Of a DNA stretch of 64,000 nucleotides, positions 45,266 to 53,436 are shown piece by piece. Origin of the DNA: Metaclostridioides mangenotii (GTDB taxonomy: Bacteria > Bacillota > Clostridia > Peptostreptococcales > Peptostreptococcaceae); NCBI RefSeq assembly GCF_017873185.1, contig NZ_JAGGJX010000002.1:1-64000 (forward strand). The letters run 5' to 3'. The translations under genes and the position numbers were made by a program. Within the stretch, counting starts at the first letter, position 1. Each line of letters starts with the position of its first letter. The notes beneath the pieces are model-generated. The model had not been told where the DNA came from and did not search any database. It worked only from the letters and a program-made list of their open reading frames with translations.

Positions 45266-45330
45266 AAAAGTATCAATTACCATTAATTTATGAAGTCGAA
45301 GTTGATTATAGGAATCAATGATACTTTTTA
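45266..45330 (+). terminator. Hairpin with large loop after dnaE
   Basis: AAAAGTATCA (45266-45275) pairs with TGATACTTTT (45319-45328) across a 43-nt loop, followed by a T-rich tract. It could terminate dnaE transcription; the large loop makes it less certain than the others. Confidence 0.55.
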
Positions 45331-45383
45331 ATAAATATTAATGCAAAACTTGTTAGTATGACAAACATAAGGAGACTAAGCAT

Positions 45384-46343
45384 ATGAAAAGTATAGGCGT
45401 GTTGACTAGTGGTGGAGATGCTCCTGGAATGAATGCAGCGATAAGGGCTGTAGTAAGATCGGGAATATATTATGGGTGTAAAGTTTATGGAATCAATAGA
45501 GGCTACAATGGTTTACTAGAAGAGGATTTTGAAGAGATGAACTTATCATCTGTTGGAGACATAATTCATAGAGGTGGAACGATTTTAAAGTCTTCAAGAA
45601 GCGACGAATTTAAAACTCCTCAAGGAAGAATTAAAGCAGCTAAAATTCTACAAAAACACAATATAGACTGTCTTATTGTAATAGGTGGTGATGGATCGTT
45701 TATAGGCGCGAGTAAACTAAGTGAATTGGGTATAGCCACAATTGGAATACCAGCGACTATTGATAACGACCTAGCATATACTGATTACACAATTGGATTT
45801 GATACAGCAATGAATACTGTTGTAGACGCTATAAGTAAGATAAGAGATACTTCATCTTCACATGAGAGAGTAAACATTGTAGAAGTTATGGGTAGACACT
45901 GCGGAGATATAGCGCTTTATGCAGGACTTGCAGGAGGAGCTGAAACTATAGTAGTTCCAGAAGAACCTATTAATATAGATGATATAGCATTTAGACTTAA
46001 AACCACGCAAAAAAGAGGTAAAAGACACAGTATTATCTTACTAGCTGAAGGAGCGGATAGTGCAGGAAATCTTAAAGGAAAACTAGAAGAAGCATCTGGG
46101 CTAGATTTAAGAGTTACAATTTTAGGTCATGTCCAAAGAGGTGGAAGTCCAACTGTATTTGATAGGATACTAGCGAGCAAGCTAGGAGTAAGAGCAGTAG
46201 AGTTACTGTTAGATGGAGTCAGTGCTAGAGTAGTAGGGATAAAAGATAATAAAATAGTGGATCAAGAAATAGTAGAGGCTCTTTCTCAAAAGAAAAACTT
46301 TGATAGAGATATCTATGAAATGGCAAAGATACTTTCTATTTAA
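45384..46343 (+). CDS. pfkA: 6-phosphofructokinase (ATP-dependent)
   Basis: A 319-residue glycolytic kinase converting fructose 6-phosphate to the 1,6-bisphosphate. ATP-binding [13 protein letters not shown] (10-22) and GGDGSF (about 102-107), the catalytic PATIDNDL (about 124-131; Asp in TIDND), and the substrate region [12 protein letters not shown] are typical of the bacterial allosteric PfkA. The glycine after GGDG (here S in GGDGSF) favours ATP over pyrophosphate. Ribosome binding site AAGGAG. It is paired with pyk, the usual arrangement in Firmicutes. Confidence 0.97.
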   Translation: MKSIGVLTSGGDAPGMNAAIRAVVRSGIYYGCKVYGINRGYNGLLEEDFEEMNLSSVGDIIHRGGTILKSSRSDEFKTPQGRIKAAKILQKHNIDCLIVIGGDGSFIGASKLSELGIATIGIPATIDNDLAYTDYTIGFDTAMNTVVDAISKIRDTSSSHERVNIVEVMGRHCGDIALYAGLAGGAETIVVPEEPINIDDIAFRLKTTQKRGKRHSIILLAEGADSAGNLKGKLEEASGLDLRVTILGHVQRGGSPTVFDRILASKLGVRAVELLLDGVSARVVGIKDNKIVDQEIVEALSQKKNFDRDIYEMAKILSI

Positions 46344-46418
46344 TTAAATTTAACAATAAACATAAAATTTAAAAATCAACGAAATTTAATATAGGTTATG
46401 ACAAGGAGGAGCAGCCTG

Positions 46419-48179
46419 ATGTTAGATAAAAAGAATAAAACAAAAATTGTGTGTACATTAGGTCCAGCATCACAGAGCGAAGAAACACTTACTAAGCTTA
46501 TGGAAGAAGGGCTAAATGTATGTAGATTCAACTTTTCACATGGAAATCACGAGGAGCAAAAAGAGAGAATCGATATAGCTAAAAAAGTTAGCGCAAAATT
46601 AAATAAACCAGTAGCAATGCTTTTAGATACAAAGGGACCAGAAATAAGAACAGGGAACTTTAAAGACCCAGAAGTGTTTTTAGAAGATGGACAAGATTTT
46701 ACAATCACTATGGAAGATGTACTTGGGGATAAAAATATATGTACAGTGAGCTATAAAAATTTAGTAAACGATGTAAAATCAGGTGATATTATTCTTATAG
46801 ATGACGGTTTAGTAGGTCTTAGAGTAAAGGATATTGGTGGAGATAAGATAAACTGTGTAGTAGAAAACTCAGGTATAGTTAAAAACCATAAAGGAGTCAA
46901 TGTTCCAGGTGTTAAGATAAACCTACCAGCTCTTACAGAGAAAGATGTAGAGGATATTAAATTTGGAATAAGAGAAGGAATCGATTATATAGCGGCATCA
47001 TTTGTAAGAAAAGCATCAGATGTACTTGAGATAAGAGAATTACTAGAAAATAACAATGCGACAGATATCCAAATAATTTCAAAGATAGAAAATCAAGAGG
47101 GTGTTGAGAATCTTGATGAGATACTAAAAGTGTCTGATGGACTAATGGTAGCTAGAGGTGATCTTGGAGTTGAGATACCGACAGAAGAAATGCCAATTGT
47201 ACAGAAAATGATGATAAAAAAATGTAACGAACTTGCAAAGCCAGTAATAACTGCAACACAAATGCTAGACTCGATGATTAGAAATCCTAGACCTACAAGA
47301 GCTGAGGTCACAGATGTTGCAAATGCAATTTACGATGGTACAGATGCTATAATGTTATCTGGTGAAACAGCTGCTGGTAAATACCCAGTTGAAGCGGTTA
47401 AAATGATGGCTACAATAGCCAAAAGAACAGAGGAAACATTAGAATACGTTAAGTCACTTAAAGGTAGTGAATTTGCAGAGATAAGTGTTACTGATGCAAT
47501 AAGTCATGCAACTTGTTCGATGTCAGTAGATTTAAATGCGTCATCAATAATATCTGCGACTGCTTCTGGTCATACGGCTAGAATGGTTTCTAAATTTAGA
47601 CCAAAAGCTCCAATAATAGCTACAACAAGCGATGAAAAAGTAATGAGAAAATTAGCATTAACTTGGGGAGTATATCCAGTAAAATGCGGTCAAGGAAAAG
47701 ACACAGATGAGGTTATAGAGCTTGCAATAGATAGCGCTAGAAGTGCAGGATATATTTCAGATGGTGAGCTTGTAGTGGTAACTGCAGGAGTGCCCGTTGG
47801 AGTTAGCGGTACTACAAATCTAATAAAAGTACATGTAATTAGCGAAGAAATAGTAAAAGGAATGGGTGTTGGCAGTCAAACAATAGAAGGTAGAGTGTGT
47901 TTGATGGACTCTAAAGGAGAAGCGGATGACTTTAAAGATGGCGATATATTAGTATCTCCAGTGATAAATTCAGGCATGAACTCTTATTTAGAGAGAGCTA
48001 GCGCAATAGTAACAGAAGAAGGTGGAATGACTTCACATGCTGCAATTTTCGGTCTTACTATGAATATCCCAGTAATATTATCAGCTACAGGAATAATAGG
48101 AAAAGTTGAAACAGGCGAAACAGTGACTGTAGATGCAGCAAGAGGTGTTGTATATAGAGGTTCATCAAGAGTATTGTAA
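46419..48179 (+). CDS. pyk: Pyruvate kinase with C-terminal PEP-utilising domain
   Basis: A 586-residue enzyme making pyruvate and ATP from phosphoenolpyruvate. The catalytic barrel includes CRFNFSHG (about 30-37), LDTKGPEIRTG (about 69-79) and the signature ISKIENQEGV with the catalytic lysine (about 214-223). Residues about 490-586 form the additional phosphohistidine-type domain (EEGGMTSHAAIF) typical of Bacillus and Clostridia pyruvate kinases. The start is ATG 46419, placed after AAGGAGG; the in-frame ATG at 46398 precedes that ribosome binding site. Probably cotranscribed with pfkA, 75 bases upstream. Confidence 0.97.
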   Translation: MLDKKNKTKIVCTLGPASQSEETLTKLMEEGLNVCRFNFSHGNHEEQKERIDIAKKVSAKLNKPVAMLLDTKGPEIRTGNFKDPEVFLEDGQDFTITMEDVLGDKNICTVSYKNLVNDVKSGDIILIDDGLVGLRVKDIGGDKINCVVENSGIVKNHKGVNVPGVKINLPALTEKDVEDIKFGIREGIDYIAASFVRKASDVLEIRELLENNNATDIQIISKIENQEGVENLDEILKVSDGLMVARGDLGVEIPTEEMPIVQKMMIKKCNELAKPVITATQMLDSMIRNPRPTRAEVTDVANAIYDGTDAIMLSGETAAGKYPVEAVKMMATIAKRTEETLEYVKSLKGSEFAEISVTDAISHATCSMSVDLNASSIISATASGHTARMVSKFRPKAPIIATTSDEKVMRKLALTWGVYPVKCGQGKDTDEVIELAIDSARSAGYISDGELVVVTAGVPVGVSGTTNLIKVHVISEEIVKGMGVGSQTIEGRVCLMDSKGEADDFKDGDILVSPVINSGMNSYLERASAIVTEEGGMTSHAAIFGLTMNIPVILSATGIIGKVETGETVTVDAARGVVYRGSSRVL

Positions 48180-48318
48180 TTTCAACGAAAATTTACTATT
48201 TTAAACTAAAGCCGAAAATATTCTTTATATTTTTTAATAATTATCGACATTAAGTCTTTTATAGTACGACAATATTTGTTAAAATAAAGTATTGTGGTTA
48301 AATATGAAATAATCAACT

Positions 48319-48345
48319 CACCTAAAGCAATCATTGCTTTAGGTG
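48319..48345 (+). promoter_or_regulatory. Hairpin just upstream of the rlmD ribosome binding site
   Basis: CACCTAAAGCAA (48319-48330) and TTGCTTTAGGTG (48334-48345) form a perfect 12-bp stem with a 3-nt loop. It ends only nine bases before the Shine-Dalgarno GGAGG and has no T-run, so it looks more like a leader structure than a terminator. Confidence 0.6.
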
Positions 48346-48367
48346 TAAAATGTTCGGAGGAAAAAAT

Positions 48368-49726
48368 ATGCTATTGGAAAATGAGGAGTATGTCGTTGAT
48401 ATAGTCGACATAGGCCAAGGCGGAGTAGGAGTAGGCAAATACAATGGCTTTACTGTTTTCGTCGAGGGTGGGCTAATTCAAGATAAAATAAAAGTAAAAA
48501 TAAACAAATCTAAAAAAAACTACGCTGTTGGGGATATTGTTGAAATAATAGAAGAATCTCCATTTAGAGTAGCTAGAGTATGTAGTGAAGATCTTAAAGA
48601 TTGTGGTGGTTGCCAGATTCAAGAACTTGATTACAGCAAACAGCTAGAGTTAAAGAAAAATGAAGTTAAACAGGCAGTAGAAAGAATTGGCAAACTAGAG
48701 AATGTAAATATCAAAGATACTCTTGGTATGTCCAATCCTTTTAGATACAGAAACAAGGCTCAATTCCCTATACAAAACATTGATGGATTACCAGCGGTAG
48801 GATTTTATAAAAAGAAAAGTCACAATATAATCGCTACTGACAAATGTGTAATTCAACACGAAGTAAACGATAAAATTGTCAAAATAATTAAGACGTATAT
48901 AAGAGCTTATAAGATAAGTTTGTACAATGAAAAAACTCATAAAGGTATCATAAGGCATTTAGTAACAAAGGTCGGATTTTCAACTAATGAAGTGATGATA
49001 ATACTTGTTATAAACGGTCGTGATCTACCTTACTTAGGTGAGCTTTGTTCAGTTTTACAGGAAAATATTCCAGGATTTAAAACACTAGTGCTGAATGTTA
49101 ATAAAAAAGATACAAATGTAGTGCTTGGAAAAGAGAATATAGTTGTTTATGGAGACGGAAAAATAAGTGATACTATAGGTGAATTGGAATTCAACATATC
49201 ACCGCTATCTTTTTATCAAGTAAATCCAGTTCAGACAGTAGTTTTATACAATAAAGCCTTAGAGTATGCGGATTTAGATAAAGATGATATAGTATACGAT
49301 ATTTACTGCGGAATAGGAACTATATCGTTATTTTTAGCAAAACATGCAAAAAAAGTATACGGAATAGAAATAGTAGAAGAAGCCATACGAGATGCAAAAA
49401 TAAATGCAGAGAACAATAATGTATACAATACAGAATTTTATACAGGGAAAGCAGAAGAAGTGGTTCCTAGGCTGTATAAAGAGGGTAAAACTGCAAATGT
49501 AGTAGTTGTCGATCCACCTAGAAAAGGATGCGATCAAATAGTTCTAGATACTATTGTAAAGATGAATCCTGAAAAAGTAGTTTACGTTTCTTGCAATCCT
49601 TCTACTTTGGCGAGGGATTTGGCGTATTTAAACGAGCATGGATATGAGTGTAGGGAGATTCAACCGGTTGATATGTTCCCTCATAGTACTCATGTAGAAA
49701 GTGTAGCTAAAATTACAAGAGTGTAG
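48368..49726 (+). CDS. rlmD: 23S rRNA (uracil-5-)-methyltransferase, RlmD/RumA family
   Basis: A 452-residue RNA methyltransferase. An N-terminal TRAM domain (about 1-58) is followed by a [4Fe-4S] site (CSEDLKDCGGC, about 75-85, plus the Cys of DKCVIQ) and a C-terminal Rossmann domain with YDIYCGIGTISLFLA (about 305-319), the VVVDPPRKGCD motif and the catalytic cysteine in VSCNPSTLARD. It methylates a uracil C5 in rRNA with S-adenosylmethionine; the exact site (U1939 or another) is not assignable from sequence. The start is ATG 48368; an ATG at 48350 would put the GGAGGA ribosome binding site inside the gene. Confidence 0.94.
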   Translation: MLLENEEYVVDIVDIGQGGVGVGKYNGFTVFVEGGLIQDKIKVKINKSKKNYAVGDIVEIIEESPFRVARVCSEDLKDCGGCQIQELDYSKQLELKKNEVKQAVERIGKLENVNIKDTLGMSNPFRYRNKAQFPIQNIDGLPAVGFYKKKSHNIIATDKCVIQHEVNDKIVKIIKTYIRAYKISLYNEKTHKGIIRHLVTKVGFSTNEVMIILVINGRDLPYLGELCSVLQENIPGFKTLVLNVNKKDTNVVLGKENIVVYGDGKISDTIGELEFNISPLSFYQVNPVQTVVLYNKALEYADLDKDDIVYDIYCGIGTISLFLAKHAKKVYGIEIVEEAIRDAKINAENNNVYNTEFYTGKAEEVVPRLYKEGKTANVVVVDPPRKGCDQIVLDTIVKMNPEKVVYVSCNPSTLARDLAYLNEHGYECREIQPVDMFPHSTHVESVAKITRV

Positions 49727-49760
49727 CTGAATTCAGAGTTTTAATTTCATGAAAATATAT

Positions 49761-49812
49761 AAATTGCCAACGTATTGCCAACGTAAGATTTTTCTCGTTG
49801 GCAATTTATTTT
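49761..49812 (+). terminator. Terminator with duplicated 5' arm after rlmD
   Basis: ATTGCCAACGT occurs twice in tandem (49763-49773, 49774-49784). Either copy can pair with CGTTGGCAAT on the 3' side (49796-49805), and a T-rich tract follows. Confidence 0.8.
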
Positions 49813-49923
49813 ATAATTAATTTTTAGTAGCGTAAGTATATGTTCCTAAAGTAGTTTCTATATTAGTATAAGCCTAACTTGCACATCCTTTACATTAGAA
49901 CCATTTTCTATTAGCATTGTAGC

Positions 49924-50467
49924 ATGCGTATGACTAGTGCTGACGGAGTAGTAGTTTTATATTGCTCTAACACAGGCAAGATGTATGCACAAAGAGTAGT
50001 AAACAAGTTGGGTACAGTATTTACAAGCAGAGATGTAAAAGATAGACCGGATTTGTACATGCTTAACTCTACGGATTGTCCTGCTATAATGATAGAAACA
50101 TTCTTCTGTTATAGTAAAAAAGACAATAATATAGCTACAAAATTGGGTTATGGAGAAGTTGCTAAATCAATAGCAGAAGTTATTTTAAATAAATCAATAG
50201 AGAATGAAAATAAAAATGAAACTAAACCACAGACATACGAGAATGCGATTGTTTATAGTGGAGATAAAGACAAAGCAGTTGCTGTTATAATGAAAGAATT
50301 TATTCCTAATTCTACCATAGTGGATATAGCAGATTATAAGAGCTTTATGTAGAAATGCTTACGCTACAGGTGGGGGGGCATCAAATGGGCTAGAAAAGTA
50401 TCCTGACAATGCAACTAAGTTTATAGGTAATGACTTTACTTTAAAGATACTTATAAAAAGTGGTTGA
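49924..50467 (+). pseudogene. Decayed phage-type N-acetylmuramoyl-L-alanine amidase (endolysin)
   Basis: The first frame (49924-50352) begins with TSADGVV, recalling the start of clostridial CD27L-like endolysins, then jumps directly to VLYCSNTGK and KLGTVFTSRDVK, which in those enzymes lie about 60 residues later. LNSTDCPAIMIETFF (the amidase_3 IE motif) follows. After a stop at 50350-50352 the matching C-terminal part resumes in another frame (NAYATGGGASNGLEKYP, to 50467), so there is also a frameshift. The zinc-binding N-terminal histidines are gone, so an active amidase is not expected. No ribosome binding site precedes it. Comparison with CD27L is from memory. Confidence 0.75.
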
Positions 50468-50503
50468 GTGGTAGGGAAATAGAAAATTGTTGTAGATATA
50501 AAA

Positions 50504-50529
50504 GGGTAGCTTAATTGCTACCCTATTTT
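50504..50529. terminator. Bidirectional terminator
   Basis: GGGTAGC (50504-50510) pairs with GCTACCC (50517-50523) with A- and T-tracts on the two sides. It ends the minus-strand ferritin-like gene at 50535 and resembles the terminator at 34716. Confidence 0.75.
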
Positions 50530-50534
50530 GTCAT

Positions 50535-51020
50535 TTACACTATATTTGCAAAGTGTATAAGTAAATAATTATATAAATTTATATGATTCAGCTCATCAGA
50601 TATAATACTTGAAATCGTATCTCTATCAGAAGAGGATGATAAACCATTCATTATAAGTCTATATTTTTTAACGGATTCTAAATTTTCCATGAGCGCGTTT
50701 TCTAATCCAGCTACAAGATTAACTGGTGGATAAAAAACTCCTTCATATATCGGGGGATAAGACCCAGTAAGTCGAAAATATAAATTTTGTAGCGAGACAA
50801 GATGTTTTAGTTCCTCATCCCTTATATATTCTAAAAGTATTATTACTTCTTTTGCCTCAGATAGAGAAAGAGATGGTATAGGAGAAAGCTCTGATATCAT
50901 AACATGATCAATCAACCACTGAAAAAATTGCAAATGTTTTTCTTTAGATATTATAGATTCACCAATCATATATATTATATTCTGTAATTGGTCAGTATTT
51001 GGGTAAAATTCTTCAGGCAT
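50535..51020 (-). CDS. Ferritin-like/rubrerythrin-type four-helix protein
   Basis: A 161-residue, mainly helical protein. Glutamates and histidines are spaced as in ferritin-like diiron proteins: EKHLQFFQWLIDH (about 27-39), EYIRDEELKHLVSLQ (about 64-78), ENALMENLESVKKY (about 106-119) and ISDELNHINLYNY (about 139-151). Such proteins bind iron or coat spores; small clostridial members of this group are poorly studied. A good ribosome binding site (GGAGGTT) precedes the ATG, so the gene looks intact although debris of other genes surrounds it. The precise function is unknown. Confidence 0.7.
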   Translation of the reverse strand: MPEEFYPNTDQLQNIIYMIGESIISKEKHLQFFQWLIDHVMISELSPIPSLSLSEAKEVIILLEYIRDEELKHLVSLQNLYFRLTGSYPPIYEGVFYPPVNLVAGLENALMENLESVKKYRLIMNGLSSSSDRDTISSIISDELNHINLYNYLLIHFANIV

Positions 51021-51129
51021 AAATAACCTCCTAAATAGCTTTACTATAGATATATGTTCTAATTAAAGTTTTGTATACTTTTATTATATGCTTAAAACAA
51101 CCCATCATTGACCATACTATTTTGATAGT

Positions 51130-51300
51130 TTGAGTATATTCGATGAAAAAGGAATCAAACAAATGTTAAAAGCGGAGATGCAAGAGGCGTTTGACTCTCC
51201 AGATTACATTTACGAATTAAAATTAGGCGGGATACGCTGCGTCGCTTATTTAGATAAAGATAGTACAGATTTAAGAAATAAAAGGAACTTTGTGGATCGA
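51130..51300 (+). pseudogene. Fragment of an ATP-dependent DNA ligase (LigD-like)
   Basis: About 55 codons resemble the start of the adenylation domain of clostridial ATP-dependent DNA ligases: FDEKGIKQML, then DSPDYIYELKLGGIR and DKDSTDLRNKRN. The nucleotidyl-transfer motif KxDG is altered to KLGG, and the reading frame runs into unrelated sequence after about 51290 and stops at 51315. The remaining ~250 codons of the domain are absent. No ribosome binding site. A dead remnant. Confidence 0.7.
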
Positions 51301-51305
51301 AGCCT

Positions 51306-51521
51306 ATGCCTATAACGGATACGGCGCTACTTGTGGTGGTCTATGGATATACTCATACCGCCGCAGTAGATCCAACTATCAGTCATTATAAAGCCATTAT
51401 AAAGTACATGGGCTGGAAGGACAGGGGAATAGTTACTCAGTCAGGAGTTATGAAAAATAGGGAAATTAAAGGACATTCTAGCTTAGTAGAAGCAAGGAAT
51501 TTGGCAAACAGAATTCAATAA
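51306..51521 (+). pseudogene. C-terminal remnant of an NAD(P)H-dependent flavin oxidoreductase / iron-sulfur flavoprotein
   Basis: The last 50-60 codons (HYKAIIKYMGWKDRG, then IKGHSSLVEARNLANRI) resemble the C-terminal end of flavodoxin-like FMN reductases. The N-terminal FMN-binding part is missing, the frame begins inside other sequence, and no ribosome binding site is present. A short unassigned open stretch (ending WRYNELNIINKNI...) follows in another frame to about 51633. Confidence 0.6.
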
Positions 51522-51917
51522 AAGTAGTGCTATGGGCCGTATCTGCTAATGGAGGGGCTGCCACATTACCGTGGCGTTATAATGAGTTAAATATAATCAA
51601 TAAAAATATTAAAGGAGTAATACACTCACAATAAATGGGTCAAATTAATGCTAAAAAGAAAGAACCTTTAAATATTTAAAAAATGGCACTATAATTTAAA
51701 TGTGTGCCAAATTGTTTTCAACGAGTAAATATACAATATAAAACGATACAGTAAGTAAAACTCTTTAATGTCATATGAAAGGAAAGGATCTTTAGTAATG
51801 CCTTGCTTAACTACCAACGAAATATTTGATAAAGCATTTTAATTATTCAAGACAATTTACCGTAAACGCTTACCTTTCACTTATAGACGATGAAAACACC
51901 AGCGAAACAGAGGAAAT
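51522..51917. other. Intergenic debris
   Basis: About 400 bases with short broken reading frames, none with a ribosome binding site. A frame near 51522-51633 contains SANGGAATLPWRYNELN, and another near 51850-51950 contains LSLIDDENTSETEEIKKEA; I recognise neither. It continues the zone of gene decay. Confidence 0.45.
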
Positions 51918-51949
51918 AAAAAAGGAAGCAGTAATATGCTTCCTTTTTT
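51918..51949. terminator. Bidirectional terminator-like hairpin
   Basis: AAAAAAGGAAGCA (51918-51930) pairs with TGCTTCCTTTTTT (51937-51949), flanked by A- and T-tracts. Confidence 0.8.
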
Positions 51950-51986
51950 ATATGAAATACGATTAAAATATATAATAAGAAATGGC

Positions 51987-52517
51987 TTATAACAGCCATT
52001 CTTCTGCTGTTAATACGAGTTTTTGCAGATCAACAAGAAACTGAGAAACATGGTAACCATCTGCGGCTGCATGATGGATTTGTACGGAAACTGGTAGTTG
52101 AACAGTATCTCCCATCTCAAAGTATTTACCAAAGTTTATGATTGGCGAGAGAAATTGATTGTCTCCGAATAAGTTCAAATTGAATCCAGAAAAACTACTC
52201 CATGGAATGCAAGATACAGGAAAGTTGTTGACTGGGCAATCCTTTTTAGGAAAGAAGCTGTGATCATTTCCGTACAAGTGCATATCCTCTTTATAATTTT
52301 GATAGAACACCTTAAATTCTTTCAAATATTCCGTCCAAAGTTCCGAAAAGGTATGTGTATCCTTATGAAAAATCGTATACGATGGGTGGACTTGTTCCCA
52401 GTATCCAACTTCTCCAGCTTCATTGACATAAGTTCGCAATTCCATTTGAGCATTTACTGCAACTGAGGCCATATACAGGACTAGGGGATAAAAAGCAAAT
52501 CCCTTTGCCTTGCTCAT
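51987..52517 (-). pseudogene. 5'-truncated chloramphenicol acetyltransferase (CAT family)
   Basis: The 176 codons match the central and C-terminal parts of CAT: FYPLVLYMASVAVNAQMELR, YTIFHKD, CIPWSSFSGFNLNL and the catalytic HHAAADGYH (His-x3-Asp-Gly) near the end. CAT is normally about 210-220 residues; the first ~40, including strand beta-1 and substrate contacts, are missing. In-frame upstream sequence runs only three codons (LLT) before a TAG stop, and no ribosome binding site precedes the ATG. It is therefore most likely a resistance-type or xenobiotic acetyltransferase gene that has been cut off at its 5' end. Confidence 0.78.
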
Positions 52518-52598
52518 AGTCAGAAGCTAAAACAAATAATTAAATAGAACAAATTATGTCATATTTTGTAACAATTATGTATAAAATTCATAAAATAA

Positions 52599-52628
52599 TA
52601 TTGTGAGAAGAATATTTATCTCACAATA
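52599..52628. promoter_or_regulatory. Inverted repeat upstream of ymaF-like gene
   Basis: TATTGTGAG (52599-52607) and CTCACAATA (52620-52628) form a 9-bp dyad about 10 bases before the ribosome binding site. It could be an operator or a leader hairpin. Confidence 0.5.
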
Positions 52629-52653
52629 ATTATAAAAAGGAGTTAGAAATTTT

Positions 52654-53100
52654 ATGGGTTGTTGTCATAGAAGAAATAATGAAGATAAATGTAACTGTAA
52701 AGATTGTAGAAATTGTTTCGAAAGTTGCCATTGCCGCAAAGAAAAAGAGCATGAGCATTGTGGATCAAATTGGAAACCTGATGAAGAGCAAACTCATACA
52801 CATGAGTATGAAGGAAGTGTAAAAATCGCAGAACCACAAGAGGATCCACATAATCACCGTTTTGCATGTGTAACAGGAGAAGCGATTTTTACATCAGATG
52901 GAAGTCATTTTCATAAGCTTAGTAACAGAACAGATTTTTATGAAGATCACTTCCACAAGATTTGTGATGTAACAGGTCCTCCTATTCCAGTTGGAAATGG
53001 TAGACATGTTCACTTTGTAGAAGGAGACACTACAGTTGTTGATGGACATCAACATGAATTCCAATTTGCCACTTTAATAGATGATCCTATAGGAGATTAG
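52654..53100 (+). CDS. YmaF-family protein, Cys-rich N-terminus and HxH repeats
   Basis: A 148-residue protein. The first 36 residues contain nine cysteines (GCCHRR, CNCKDC, CHCRK). The rest has six spaced His-x-His motifs (HTHEY, HNHRF, HFHKL, HFHKI, HVHFV, HQHEF), the mark of the YmaF family, whose function is unknown. The combination suggests metal binding; small YmaF-like proteins in spore formers are sometimes spore-associated, but nothing here proves that. Ribosome binding site AAAGGAG. It stands alone between a dyad and a terminator. Confidence 0.8.
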   Translation: MGCCHRRNNEDKCNCKDCRNCFESCHCRKEKEHEHCGSNWKPDEEQTHTHEYEGSVKIAEPQEDPHNHRFACVTGEAIFTSDGSHFHKLSNRTDFYEDHFHKICDVTGPPIPVGNGRHVHFVEGDTTVVDGHQHEFQFATLIDDPIGD

Positions 53101-53137
53101 TTACGAGCATTTAATTCTCAATGCTGTAGTCTATATA

Positions 53138-53175
53138 AAACCCACTTGTAAACATTTCAAGTGGGTTTATTTTAT
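53138..53175 (+). terminator. Terminator after the YmaF gene
   Basis: AAACCCACTTG (53138-53148) pairs with CAAGTGGGTTT (53158-53168), followed by a T-rich tract. Confidence 0.88.
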
Positions 53176-53203
53176 GAAGAGAAGAAAGGCATATAGTGTC
53201 AAT

Positions 53204-53233
53204 GACGTTTCTTATAAGAGAAGCGTCTTTTTT
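53204..53233 (+). terminator. Second terminator-like hairpin
   Basis: GACG (53204-53207) and the TTCTT/AAGAGAA segment fold onto CGTC (53224-53227), followed by six T residues. No gene lies between this and the preceding terminator, so it may belong to a lost gene. Confidence 0.6.
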
Positions 53234-53350
53234 ATACCCAAAATTTAAGGAATAAATTATATAAGAAGTTGAAGGCATAGCGAAATAAAAGATACTCTTT
53301 AGGATGCTAGAATGGATGATATTTAGACATTATCTATGCTATACTTATCT

Positions 53351-53385
53351 AAGTATTAAGTATTAAGTATTAAGTATTAAGTATT
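53351..53385. repeat. Tandem heptamer repeat, (AAGTATT)x5
   Basis: Five exact copies of AAGTATT in a row, about 50 bases before the pseudouridine synthase start. Copy-number change by slipped pairing would alter spacing in the promoter region by 7 bp per unit. Confidence 0.95.
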
Positions 53386-53436
53386 ATAATCAGATACTCA
53401 AACAATGTAATGATAATAAAAAGTGAGGTATAAGAT

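Noticed and set aside
49761-52517. Active prophage or integrative element
   Set aside because: No integrase, structural phage gene, transposase or clear att pair is present; only broken fragments remain.
53351-53385. CRISPR-like array
   Set aside because: The repeat unit is 7 bp with no spacers; it is a simple tandem repeat, and no CRISPR array or cas gene was seen in the window.
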